Assembly: GCA_021613335.1 (NCBI GenBank)
Contig: JAJTWR010000162.1
Location: 1 to 64,000, forward strand
Length of the DNA stretch: 64,000 nucleotides
DNA from: Whitmania pigra
Taxonomy: Eukaryota > Annelida > Clitellata > Hirudinida > Haemopidae
Reading direction: 5' to 3'
The position numbers were made by a program, and so were the translations under genes. Positions 36,961 to 44,913 of the stretch are shown here, one piece after another. Numbering within the stretch: position 1 is the stretch's first letter; the number at the start of each line of letters is the position of its first letter. The notes below the pieces were generated by a model. That model made no database searches and was not told where the DNA came from. It was given only the letters and a program-made list of their open reading frames with translations.

Positions 36961-37044
36961 CCTCGGTTTGACGTCAAGCGGGCCGTGCTACAATGATCAT
37001 TAGCGTTTCTATTACCCGCTTTTGCCATGCCCAAAAACGTTGGT
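36956..37044 (+). repeat. attC-like recombination site B
   Basis: An 89-nt imperfect palindrome beginning in the stop region of the previous gene. GCTAAC (36956-36961) pairs with GTTGGT (37039-37044), CGGTTTG with the CCAAAAACG stretch, and AAGCGGG (36976-36982) pairs perfectly with CCCGCTT (37015-37021) around a 32-nt loop. Nearly the same length, box order and box sequences as site A. Confidence 0.6.
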
Positions 37045-37391
37045 CGCAATTCCGCGCGCGGTAAAATGTCTTCGGTTAAACTCTCGGCATTTTCCTTAAA
37101 GCGAAACGGTTTGTAAATTTTGATAACCACAGCAAATTGTAATTGCTTGTTTTTGAAAAACCGCCCTGTTATCAGGCCAACCTGCCGGATTGTTTTCGCA
37201 CACATTCAATTTTCTACTTCCCCTGATAGTATGCATACAAAGAACTTCCCCCATTTTGTTATGGCGTTTTCTCGATAAAATTTGAAAGCGGCATCAAAAC
37301 CAAATTTTTAATTTTGTATATCTACTAAAATATAAATTTGAATTAGTTGATTTTTAAGTAATAAAATTTTTTAGTAATGCTATGTTTTTCG
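37045..37391. other. Noncoding spacer
   Basis: No gene supported on either strand. The first part is GC-mixed, possibly the leader of a lost cassette; from about 37300 it turns AT-rich and leads into the promoter of the next gene. Confidence 0.5.
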
Positions 37392-37399
37392 TATATTTG
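37392..37399 (+). promoter_or_regulatory. Promoter -7 element for the Cys-rich lipoprotein unit
   Basis: TATATTTG fits TAnnTTTG. The -33 box is only T-rich. Transcription would start about 37406, just before the leader repeat, leaving an untranslated region of about 140 nt. Confidence 0.5.
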
Positions 37400-37410
37400 A
37401 GAATTAGCAT

Positions 37411-37523
37411 AAATAATTGGAAACGCTATCCAGCCCAAAGCGCGATTAATAACGGTGAGCGACAACAAAAAATGAAAGCTGCTGACGGAGGGGGAATATT
37501 CTGGAACAACGCCTAATCTGAAG
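37411..37523 (+). repeat. ~110-bp leader-like repeat, copy 1 (candidate structured 5'-UTR)
   Basis: Repeated at 38544-38652 with only a few changes. It fills the space between the promoter at 37392 and the lipoprotein start at 37550, so it would be transcribed as a leader. CGCT at its start can pair with either of two AGCG blocks (in CAAAGCGCG and in GTGAGCGAC), which gives alternative hairpins. It also holds a tiny ORF (14 codons from an ATG at 37472). Confidence 0.65.
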
Positions 37524-37549
37524 GTAGGAACAAATTAAAATTTTAAAAA

Positions 37550-38248
37550 ATGAAAACTCAAATTGCCATCCTCCTTCTTATGACTTCAATGATTTTCGTA
37601 TTTGGCTGCCAAAAAGCATCACAAACCAAAAAGCCATTTAGCAAATTAAACACCCAAGAACAGAAAACCATTATTCAAAAAATATCTAATGACGCTGATT
37701 GGGAATTGATAACCAAATCAAATGTAGATTTTATGAATAAATTGGTATCAAGTAATATAGACATTCAAAAAATAAACTTAACTGATTTAGATGGACTACT
37801 TGCAGCAACAGGAATTGAAAGGAGTGAATATTTAAACACTATATCTAAAGTAAAGGCTGCTGCAAATAGACTTTCACAGAAATACAATATAGATAATTCA
37901 AATGTGGGCAATATTTCTTGTGAATCTTGTAAGCAAACTGCAGAAGAAAAAATGACAACGCTCAAAAGCATTGTACTCAATTTTAAAACTAACAAGAATG
38001 CATTGCAAAACTACAATCAACTTTTGACAAAAAAAATCACAAGTTCAGCTATTGGTCGTTCCGCTGTTGAATCTGACGAGGTGGAAGGTGATGAATCAGA
38101 CTGGTGTTGTAACTGGCAATTTTATGGATGTTGTTTATTTTGTGCAGCCACAGTTGAGGCATTTCCTCTATACCTTTTATGTTGTTACTATTGCGGGCTA
38201 AGTTTTTGCTGTCCTCAATGGCTTGGAAAAGGCAGTTTACCGGGTTAA
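37550..38248 (+). CDS. Lipoprotein with a cysteine-rich C-terminal tail
   Basis: 232 residues. Lipobox FVFGC (Cys 20). Residues 25-170 are a helical, Lys/Asn-rich domain with one CESC pair. Residues about 188-228 form a striking tail with ten Cys, many of them in CC pairs, among Trp, Tyr and Phe (DWCCNWQFYGCCLFCA, LLCCYYCGLSFCCPQW). The helical region followed by an acidic EVEGDES linker and a Cys-rich end resembles the look of a precursor with leader and core, but the lipoprotein signal argues for export as such. No family recognised. 12 bp before a small membrane protein gene. Confidence 0.65.
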   Translation: MKTQIAILLLMTSMIFVFGCQKASQTKKPFSKLNTQEQKTIIQKISNDADWELITKSNVDFMNKLVSSNIDIQKINLTDLDGLLAATGIERSEYLNTISKVKAAANRLSQKYNIDNSNVGNISCESCKQTAEEKMTTLKSIVLNFKTNKNALQNYNQLLTKKITSSAIGRSAVESDEVEGDESDWCCNWQFYGCCLFCAATVEAFPLYLLCCYYCGLSFCCPQWLGKGSLPG

Positions 38249-38260
38249 AAAAATTAGTTT

Positions 38261-38548
38261 ATGAATACAGTTATAGAATACGTTGGTACTTTTTTAATCG
38301 TTGTAATTGTTTTTTTTATTGTAAAAAAACTGACCAACCCTAAAAAAAGCGACTTGTCCTCATTAGGTAAATATGTTGGAGGGTTATTCCTTTTTATCAT
38401 GGTGTTTAATAGCACAATAAGAGATGTTGTGACTTCAGGAAATATATTTGCCATGATTTCAGGAGCATCCATCATCTGTTATTTTCTTATTAAGATAGGT
38501 ATGGTTTTTCATTTCATGTTAAAGAAGAAAAAAACTTCACAAAAATAA
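38261..38548 (+). CDS. Small membrane protein paired with the Cys-rich lipoprotein
   Basis: 95 residues with three hydrophobic segments (YVGTFLIVVIVFFIVKKL, YVGGLFLFIMVFNSTI, IFAMISGASIICYFLIKI) and a Lys-rich C-terminus. No known family. The 12-bp gap makes co-translation with the lipoprotein likely, so they may form one system at the inner membrane. The stop codon lies within the start of leader-repeat copy 2. Confidence 0.6.
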   Translation: MNTVIEYVGTFLIVVIVFFIVKKLTNPKKSDLSSLGKYVGGLFLFIMVFNSTIRDVVTSGNIFAMISGASIICYFLIKIGMVFHFMLKKKKTSQK

Positions 38549-38652
38549 TTGTAAACGCTACCCAGCCCAAAGCGCGATTAATAACGGTGAGCGACAACAA
38601 AAAATGAAAGCTGCTGACGGGGGAATATTCTGACGCAACGCCTAATCTGAAG
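38544..38652 (+). repeat. ~110-bp leader-like repeat, copy 2
   Basis: Nearly identical to 37411-37523. It precedes a truncated reading frame (ATG 38664, only 15 codons) rather than a gene, so a second downstream unit seems to have been lost. The tiny internal ORF is not conserved in length (9 codons here). Confidence 0.65.
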
Positions 38653-38795
38653 CGAGGATAAACATGATAGCTAATAAAGTAGTTGTGATTTGCTTTCCTT
38701 ATTCAGATTAACTTTGGTTTTTGACAACTCCATCCTTTTGTGTAATTTATGAAGAAAAATTTCATTTACGTTTGAGATATACAAAACATAATATT

Positions 38796-38912
38796 ATGAC
38801 AGATGGTTGGCTTAAAAGGAGGGATGAAAGATATAGTAATGCTGAATATGCCTATGGAATAGAACCGAACGATTTTTTAAAAAAGCAATTTAAAAAATTA
38901 TCTATTGGCAAA
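38796..38912 (+). pseudogene. SAM methyltransferase N-terminal fragment
   Basis: The codons from ATG 38796 read MTDGWLKRRDERY, YGIEPNDFLKKQF and KKLSIGK, the start of a small class I methyltransferase (usually W.ERY...EYAYGTEPN.F.K). It is cut at 38912 by the remnant of an IS481-type element. Confidence 0.6.
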
Positions 38913-39495
38913 TACCACCCTGTCGTAAGTAAAGGTTTGCCGGTAAATTTTTCCGACGCCTTTGATGTAACCAACGTAGTAAGCGTCTTGTGCCCCAAGG
39001 TAACCGGGGTAGCGGGTTTCTATTTCACCTCTGGTTTGTTGTTCTTCTTTTTTCTTTTCCAGCGCGCCGCTATTTGTGCATCCGTAATAATCAAGCCATC
39101 TTGTTGCGCTTTAGCCTCTAAGGCTTTTAAACGCTTTTGGAAAGTTTCTAAATGATGACGCAAACGCTTCTAACTGTGGAGGGCCGCTGCCACATGGCCT
39201 CTTTTAAGCAGTTCGTTGCTTACGCGCTGTTGGCCATGAACCGGCCGTTGAGTCGCGCAGGCTACAACTATATCTTCCAACTCTTTTTCAATCCGGTTTT
39301 TCAATAATAGCTTGCTACCGCTGATCTCCCTCAAGGCCAGCTCTCCGCCTTCTTCGTATAACTTCCGGAAACGATAAAAACTCTCGCTGGAATATCCCAT
39401 TACTTTACAAACATTGCCCAATTTATCAGCCAATTTTAGTAAACCTAACTTGGATTGAATTAACTTCTTTTGTGTTGTCTTCTTAATCTGATTTT
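38913..39495 (-). pseudogene. IS481-family transposase remnant (second type)
   Basis: On the minus strand, a helix-turn-helix N-terminus (LADKLGNVCKVMGYSSESFY), RPVHGQQRVSNELLKRG, then after an internal deletion/frameshift near 39175 RHHLETFQKRLKALEAKAQQ, IETRYPGYLGAQDAYYVGYI and GVGKIYRQTF just before the junction at 38913. This is the first half of an IS481-type transposase; the catalytic core is missing. Different from the copy at 19001. Confidence 0.75.
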
Positions 39496-39546
39496 AAAAT
39501 TAACAAATTTATGAATGTCAGATTAAGTTTTGATGATTACAGTTTT

Positions 39547-40482
39547 TTATAAATCATTTACTTTAGCTAATTTAATTGTGAAAACGGCTTTTGCCGGTTT
39601 TGCATTAGGCTCGCCAGGCTTTGTTTCATACGTTTTTTTATTCACGTTTTTATCCTTCCAATTATTCACAAATTCCTCTCTCCAAGTCATGCTAGTGGCC
39701 GTTAACTCTGTAATTTGTCTTTCATCTCCAAAATCAACTCCTCCTGAAGATCCTGAGGTACGCGTTATAATGTTGTTTATATGAACATAGGTATGTGTGT
39801 CGGGGTAGCCAAATTCTTGATTATAATAAATTACCCTTGAAACATTTGTTATATATTTGTCGTCAATATATACGGCAAACGGCCCTTTATAAGAATCGGA
39901 ATACATTAATTTGCCTTCCGCATCATAGTAATTACGATCATAATTTTCTGCTTTCCATATCCCTTTAATGCTTGTTTCGTTGCTTCTTTTTACTTTACTA
40001 AAATTAGTTGTAATAACAGTTTTTGCAGCTTTTATTGATTCTAACTTCCCGTCAACGTTCTTTATAAAATTATCAGCCCCATGTTCCTCTTTCCAAACCA
40101 TGCTGTTATCTGTGACTTCTTCAATTTTAAATTTGTCCGGTTTTTTTGCATAATAATCTCCTGTTAAATAATCAATTGTTATGTAATTGTTTTCATAGGT
40201 ATAGCGAAAAGTTTTGGGGTCGGTATTTAAATTATCGTGAATAAATATTCCATTTTTTCCTTTGCTGTCAAAAATTGCGGTAAATGCGTATGATTTGTTG
40301 TCTTCGGAATGCAATATTTTGCCTTCGGCATCGTAGTATTTAACATTATAACCTTCTGTTTTCCACAGCTCTTTTTCCCAGATCTCTTTAATAATGGTTT
40401 TTTTGTCGTCTAAGGGGCTATCATCCTTTTTACAGGCGACAAACGATACGGCTAATAATAAATAAATTATCTTTTTTTTCAT
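39547..40482 (-). CDS. Two-repeat lipocalin-like lipoprotein
   Basis: 311 residues, lipobox SFVAC (Cys 17). Two similar halves: IIKEIWEKELWKTEGYNVKY YDAEGKIL... (about residues 29-165) and SIKGIWKAENYDRNYYDAEG... (about 171-300), each with a W-containing strand (SMVWKEEHG, SMTWREEFV) and an ending KAVFTIKLAKV/KTVITTNFSKV. It looks like a duplicated lipocalin-like beta domain of Bacteroidota surface lipoproteins. Function unknown. Strong own promoter. Confidence 0.7.
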   Translation of the reverse strand: MKKKIIYLLLAVSFVACKKDDSPLDDKKTIIKEIWEKELWKTEGYNVKYYDAEGKILHSEDNKSYAFTAIFDSKGKNGIFIHDNLNTDPKTFRYTYENNYITIDYLTGDYYAKKPDKFKIEEVTDNSMVWKEEHGADNFIKNVDGKLESIKAAKTVITTNFSKVKRSNETSIKGIWKAENYDRNYYDAEGKLMYSDSYKGPFAVYIDDKYITNVSRVIYYNQEFGYPDTHTYVHINNIITRTSGSSGGVDFGDERQITELTATSMTWREEFVNNWKDKNVNKKTYETKPGEPNAKPAKAVFTIKLAKVNDL

Positions 40483-40543
40483 GATTTTAAATAGTTTTTC
40501 ATATGTTTTAACTTAACCTTCGTATTTAGAAAATAATATGCGG

Positions 40544-40574
40544 CAAAAGTAATTATATATATTTAATTATACAA
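40544..40574 (-). promoter_or_regulatory. Promoter of the two-repeat lipoprotein gene
   Basis: Minus strand: TTG (40574-40572), 20-nt spacer, TACTTTTG (40551-40544), 62 bp before the start at 40482. A full match to the Bacteroidota consensus. The 280 bp from here to 40856 hold no gene. Confidence 0.75.
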
Positions 40575-40856
40575 CCATATATATTTATATACAACATTTT
40601 GACAGAGAGGAAGATTGCAAAAGGAGATAATACAAGAATTACTTGTAAGCGCGTATTTTTCGAATTAAAAAGTATCCGATCGAATGCAAAAAATGCCGCA
40701 GCAAGACCTCTTTTTTAGCAAAGAAAATAAAAAACAACCGACATTGAAAAGACTGAAAACCGGTTTGGACGGATCATAAGTTAAGAAAAACGAACAATTT
40801 CAATATGCGGCGCATGCAGTTCAAAACTCCTCAAGCTGGGCGCGCTAATCTATGAT

Positions 40857-42755
40857 TTATCTCATTTCTTTAACGGCTTGTTTTATTTCTTCAACAACTT
40901 CGGGGTTTAATAAAGTGGAGGTATCGCCCAGGTTAGACGTTTCTCCTTCTGCTATTTTTCTGAGAATTCTACGCATAATTTTTCCTGACCTAGTTTTGGG
41001 CAATCCGTTTACAAAAACTACTTTATCGGGCTTAGCTATCGGGCCAATTACCCTGCTTACCGTATGCAAAATATTCTGTTTATTTAATTCAACTTCTTTT
41101 TGCTCGTCGGAGCAAACAATAAAAGCATAAATCCCCTGTCCTTTTATATCATGCGGATAACCAACAACGGCGCTTTCAATCACTCCCGTATGCATATTAA
41201 TCGCATTTTCAACCTCTGCGGTACCTATTCTATGCCCTGATACGTTCAGTACATCGTCAACGCGTCCGGTTATTTTATAATAACCATCTTTATCCCGTAA
41301 ACATCCGTCGCCGGTAAAATATAATCCCGGATAAGAAGCAAAATAAGTTTGTTTACAACGCTGATGGTCGCCATAGGTGGTTTTCAGCATCCCTGGCCAA
41401 GGAAATTTGATGCAAAGGTTGCCGCTTACTCCATTTCCTTCTATCTCTTTTCCGTTTTCGTCTACCAGCGTCGGTTGTATGCCGGGTAATGGCAAAGTGG
41501 CAAAGCTTGGTTTTGTTTGGGTAACGGTGGCAATTGGCGAAATCATGATACCGCCAGTCTCAGTTTGCCACCAAGTATCCACAATTGGGGCCTTTCCTTT
41601 TCCAAAATGTTCACTAAACCAATGCCATGCTTCTTCATTAATAGGCTCTCCAACCGAACCAAGCACCCGTATCGAACTTAAGTTATTGCTTATATAGGGT
41701 TCATTGCCAAAGCTCATTAACGAGCGAATGGCGGTAGGGGCCGTATACAAAATATTTACCTGATGTTTATCAACAATGTCTGCAAATCTGGCGCTTGAAG
41801 GATAAGTTGGTACGCCTTCAAACATTAAAGAGGTAGCCCCTTGCAATAAAGGCCCGTAAATAATGTAAGAATGTCCCGTAATCCAACCAATATCTGCCGT
41901 ACAAAAATAAACCTCGTTCGGCTGATAATTAAAAACATTACTAAATGTGTAACCCGTATAAACCATATATCCCCCACAAGTATGCACTACGCCTTTGGGT
42001 TTTCCGGTTGAACCCGAAGTATAAAGAATAAAAAGCATATCCTCGGCATCCATTTCTTCGGCTTCACAATGAGCGCTTACGTGTTTTTCTTCGTCTTCCC
42101 ACCACACATCACGGCCTTTAATCATACTTATCGGCGTGCGTACATTTGTTAACACAATAACTTTTTTAACCGACGGACAACCTATCAGCGCATCGTCCAT
42201 TACATCTTTTAAAGGCACGAGTTTGGCTCCCCGATGAGCTCCATCCGCGGTAATCACTAACTCACACTGGGCATCATTTACTCTGTCTGATATTGATTTT
42301 GCCGAAAAACCTCCAAACACAACCGAATGCACCGCTCCGATACGCGCACAGGCCAATACCGCAATAACCAATTCTGGCACCATGGGCATGTATATGCAAA
42401 TCCGACAGCCTTTTTTAGCTCCATTTCTTTTTAATACATTGGCAAAACGACATACCCGTTCGTGTAGTATTTTATAGGTTAAAGTAACTGTTTCCCGTTC
42501 CGGATTATTGGGTTCCCAAATAATGGCGGGGGCGTCTGCATTTTTTTCCAAATGGCGATCCAAGCAGTTTTCTGTAATATTCAGCGCGGCTCCTTCAAAC
42601 CATTTGATATTAACTTCATTAAAATCCCAAGAAAGTACCTTGTTCCACGGTTTACGCCATTTAAAATGTTGCGCCACGTCTTCCCAAAATTGTTCGGGAT
42701 TTTCTAAACTCTTTCTATACTGTTCATGGTATTGTTCTATCGTTTTAATCTGCAT
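40857..42755 (-). CDS. acs: Acetyl-CoA synthetase
   Basis: 632 residues, the normal length. AMP-forming: acetate + ATP + CoA to acetyl-CoA, AMP and PPi. Motifs: FGGFSAKSISDRV, the P-loop YTSGSTGKPKGVVHT (about residue 263), VDTWWQTETGG (acetate pocket Trp), YFTGDGCLRDKDGYYKITGR, and KTRSGKIMRRILRKI with the conserved acetylation-site Lys near the C-terminus. Stands alone in its transcript. Two palindromes lie in its promoter region. Confidence 0.96.
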   Translation of the reverse strand: MQIKTIEQYHEQYRKSLENPEQFWEDVAQHFKWRKPWNKVLSWDFNEVNIKWFEGAALNITENCLDRHLEKNADAPAIIWEPNNPERETVTLTYKILHERVCRFANVLKRNGAKKGCRICIYMPMVPELVIAVLACARIGAVHSVVFGGFSAKSISDRVNDAQCELVITADGAHRGAKLVPLKDVMDDALIGCPSVKKVIVLTNVRTPISMIKGRDVWWEDEEKHVSAHCEAEEMDAEDMLFILYTSGSTGKPKGVVHTCGGYMVYTGYTFSNVFNYQPNEVYFCTADIGWITGHSYIIYGPLLQGATSLMFEGVPTYPSSARFADIVDKHQVNILYTAPTAIRSLMSFGNEPYISNNLSSIRVLGSVGEPINEEAWHWFSEHFGKGKAPIVDTWWQTETGGIMISPIATVTQTKPSFATLPLPGIQPTLVDENGKEIEGNGVSGNLCIKFPWPGMLKTTYGDHQRCKQTYFASYPGLYFTGDGCLRDKDGYYKITGRVDDVLNVSGHRIGTAEVENAINMHTGVIESAVVGYPHDIKGQGIYAFIVCSDEQKEVELNKQNILHTVSRVIGPIAKPDKVVFVNGLPKTRSGKIMRRILRKIAEGETSNLGDTSTLLNPEVVEEIKQAVKEMR

Positions 42756-42785
42756 TGTTATGATATGTAAAGTAATTTACTTTGT

Positions 42786-42815
42786 TTTAGGTTTACTAAA
42801 TTTAGGTTTACTAAA
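42786..42815 (-). promoter_or_regulatory. Tandem 15-bp palindromes upstream of acs
   Basis: TTTAGGTTTACTAAA occurs twice head to tail without spacer, 31-60 bp before the acs start. Each unit is itself a palindrome (TTTAG/CTAAA). Most simply a double operator for a dimeric regulator of acs. Confidence 0.6.
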
Positions 42816-42964
42816 TTAGATAAAAAATAAATCAGAAGTTTACAGGTTATTATTTTTTTACCAAAGATAAAATGAAAAATGTATGTAGCAATTGATGCCG
42901 CTTAATATGCCCCATAGCCTAAGGTTTTAAATATTATGACTTTAAATTATTTTACGCCGCTCTA

Positions 42965-42995
42965 TTGCCTGTTTAAAAAAATATTTCGATATTTG
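42965..42995 (+). promoter_or_regulatory. Promoter of the rpmB-rpmG operon
   Basis: TTG (42965-42967), 20-nt spacer, GATATTTG (42988-42995; one mismatch to TAnnTTTG), 48 bp before rpmB. Confidence 0.6.
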
Positions 42996-43043
42996 CAACC
43001 TCCTGAAAACAGGAACGATTTAACTTAATAAAAATAGAGTGCC

Positions 43044-43277
43044 ATGTCAAGAATTTGTGATTTAACCGGAAAGGTTGCGATGAAAGGTCATAACGTTTCT
43101 CACTCAAACGTTAAAACCAAGCGTAGATTTTATCCAAATTTGCAACTTCAGAAGTTTTATATCGCTGAAAAAAACCGTTGGATTACCTTGAAAGTGTCTG
43201 CTTCGGCTATTAAAACTATCAATAAAATTGGTATAACTGAAGCTATTAACCGCTTCATGAAAAAAGGATATTTGTAG
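43044..43277 (+). CDS. rpmB: 50S ribosomal protein L28
   Basis: 77 residues. [20 protein letters not shown] with [12 protein letters not shown] is the L28 signature, and the length is that of Bacteroidota L28. First of the operon L28, L33, DUF4295, then ftsY and rimO on the same strand. Confidence 0.97.
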   Translation: MSRICDLTGKVAMKGHNVSHSNVKTKRRFYPNLQLQKFYIAEKNRWITLKVSASAIKTINKIGITEAINRFMKKGYL

Positions 43278-43315
43278 TAATTTGGCCGATGTGAATCGGC
43301 GTAAAAAATATAAAA

Positions 43316-43498
43316 ATGGCTAAAAAAGGAAACAGGGTACAAGTTATTTTAGAATGTACAGAACACAAAACCAGCGGAATGCCTGGCATGTCTAGGTACA
43401 TTTCTACCAAAAATCGTAAAAATACCACAGAGCGTTTAGAGTTAAAAAAATACAATCCCGTATTAAAAAAAGTAACCGTTCATAAAGAAATTAAATAA
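43316..43498 (+). CDS. rpmG: 50S ribosomal protein L33
   Basis: 60 residues with [20 protein letters not shown] and [13 protein letters not shown], typical of L33. The zinc-binding Cys pairs of C+ forms are absent (only one Cys, no CxxC), so it is the zinc-free type. 38 bp after rpmB. Confidence 0.95.
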   Translation: MAKKGNRVQVILECTEHKTSGMPGMSRYISTKNRKNTTERLELKKYNPVLKKVTVHKEIK

Positions 43499-43591
43499 AC
43501 AGAATGAGTAAAGGTAGAATGATTGTTTAAGTTTTGAGGCTCAGTCATTCAAAAGTTGAATTACTTAATTCACTAAACTAAGTATAAAAAC

Positions 43592-43753
43592 ATGGCAAAG
43601 AAAGTAGTTGCAACCCTTAAAACAGGTACTGGCAAAGAATATTCTAAAGTTATTACAATGACTAAATCTGCAAAAACAGGGGCCTATTCGTTTAAAGAAA
43701 TAATTGTGCATAACGATCATATAAAAGATGCTATTGCGCAAGCCGGCAAATAG
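43592..43753 (+). CDS. DUF4295 small basic protein
   Basis: 53 codons from ATG 43592 to TAG 43751-43753, beginning MAKKVVATLKTGTGKEYSKV and ending DHIKDAIAQAGK. This is DUF4295, a Bacteroidota-specific protein nearly always found between rpmG and ftsY and likely ribosome-associated; its function is not proven. Confidence 0.9.
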   Translation: MAKKVVATLKTGTGKEYSKVITMTKSAKTGAYSFKEIIVHNDHIKDAIAQAGK

Positions 43754-43773
43754 TTTTTTATTAAATTTTTAGC

Positions 43774-43807
43774 AAAGGCCGTCCTGTTTAATTGTTGGGA
43801 GGGCTTT
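43774..43807 (+). terminator. Terminator after DUF4295
   Basis: AAAGGCCGTCC and GGGAGGGCTTT form an imperfect stem followed by a T-run (43805-43810). It lies 17 bp before ftsY, so ftsY is probably reached partly by read-through or its own promoter. Confidence 0.6.
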
Positions 43808-43823
43808 TTTATTTGAAAACACG

Positions 43824-44789
43824 ATGGGTTTATTTGATTTCTTCAAAAAAAAAGAAACAGCTCCCCAGACACAGGAAGCGCTAAACAAAGGATTGGAAAA
43901 AACCAAAGAAGGTTTCTTTAATAAAATTGGCAAAGCCATAGCGGGCAAATCTACCATAGACGACGAGGTGCTTGATAATTTAGAAGAAGTATTGGTTAGT
44001 TCAGATGTTGGAGTAAGCACAACCCTAAAAATTATTAAGCGCATTGAAGCGCGTGTAGCGCGCAGCAAATACCTTGGAACAAGCGAGCTTAATCATTTGT
44101 TGAAAGATGAAATTCAGCTTTTACTTACCGAAAACAACAGCAACGATTTTAGAAATTTTGAATATGGTCAACATAAACCTTACGTAATAATGGTTGTTGG
44201 CGTAAACGGCGTTGGTAAGACTACCACCATAGGCAAATTGGCTTATAAATTAAAAAAAGAGAATTTAAAGGTTATTTTAGGCGCGGCAGATACCTTTAGA
44301 GCGGCGGCTGTTGATCAGATTAAACTATGGGGAGAAAGGGTAGGCGTACCGGTAGTGGCACAGGCTATGGGCTCTGATCCGGCCTCTGTTGCTTATGATA
44401 CCTTAAAATCGGCGGTAGCTAATAACGCTGAGGCGGTAATTATTGATACCGCCGGTCGTTTGCATAATAAAGTTGGTTTGATGAACGAGCTTTCTAAAAT
44501 TAAAAATGTAATGCAGCGGATTGTACCCGGTGCGCCGCATGAAATTTTATTAGTGTTAGACGGCTCTACCGGTCAAAATGCCTTTGAGCAGTGTAAACAA
44601 TTTACAGAAGCCACCAAGGTAAATGCTTTAGCCATTACTAAATTAGACGGAACTGCTAAAGGCGGAGTAGTAATCGGTATTTCAGATCAGTTTAAAATTC
44701 CGGTAAAATACATTGGCGTTGGCGAAAAAGCAGACGATCTTCAACTGTTTGACAAGCAGGATTTTGTTAATTCTTTATTTAAAGGTTAA
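43824..44789 (+). CDS. ftsY: Signal recognition particle receptor FtsY
   Basis: 321 residues: an N-domain (residues 1-110) and the SRP GTPase G-domain with VVGVNGVGKTTTIGKLA (G1, about 130), DTFRAAAVDQIKLWGERV, IIDTAGRLHNK (G3), ITKLDGTAKGG (G4) and KYIGVGEKADDLQLF. The short acidic N-terminus is usual in Bacteroidota. It docks ribosome-SRP complexes at the membrane. Confidence 0.97.
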   Translation: MGLFDFFKKKETAPQTQEALNKGLEKTKEGFFNKIGKAIAGKSTIDDEVLDNLEEVLVSSDVGVSTTLKIIKRIEARVARSKYLGTSELNHLLKDEIQLLLTENNSNDFRNFEYGQHKPYVIMVVGVNGVGKTTTIGKLAYKLKKENLKVILGAADTFRAAAVDQIKLWGERVGVPVVAQAMGSDPASVAYDTLKSAVANNAEAVIIDTAGRLHNKVGLMNELSKIKNVMQRIVPGAPHEILLVLDGSTGQNAFEQCKQFTEATKVNALAITKLDGTAKGGVVIGISDQFKIPVKYIGVGEKADDLQLFDKQDFVNSLFKG

Positions 44790-44913
44790 CCGATAGCCGC
44801 TTGGTTTGCATCCGTTACCGATGAACGCAATATACCGGCCCCGAGTTGCTATAAAATAATTTTTGCCAAACCGCGACCTAATATAACCCGTCACCCGATG
44901 AATTGCCTATAAA

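Noticed and set aside
37411..38652. The two leader repeats as attC sites of the cassette array
   Set aside because: They lack the GCTAAC...GTTGGY outer boxes and the GC-rich inner stem of sites A and B, and one lies upstream of its gene behind a promoter.
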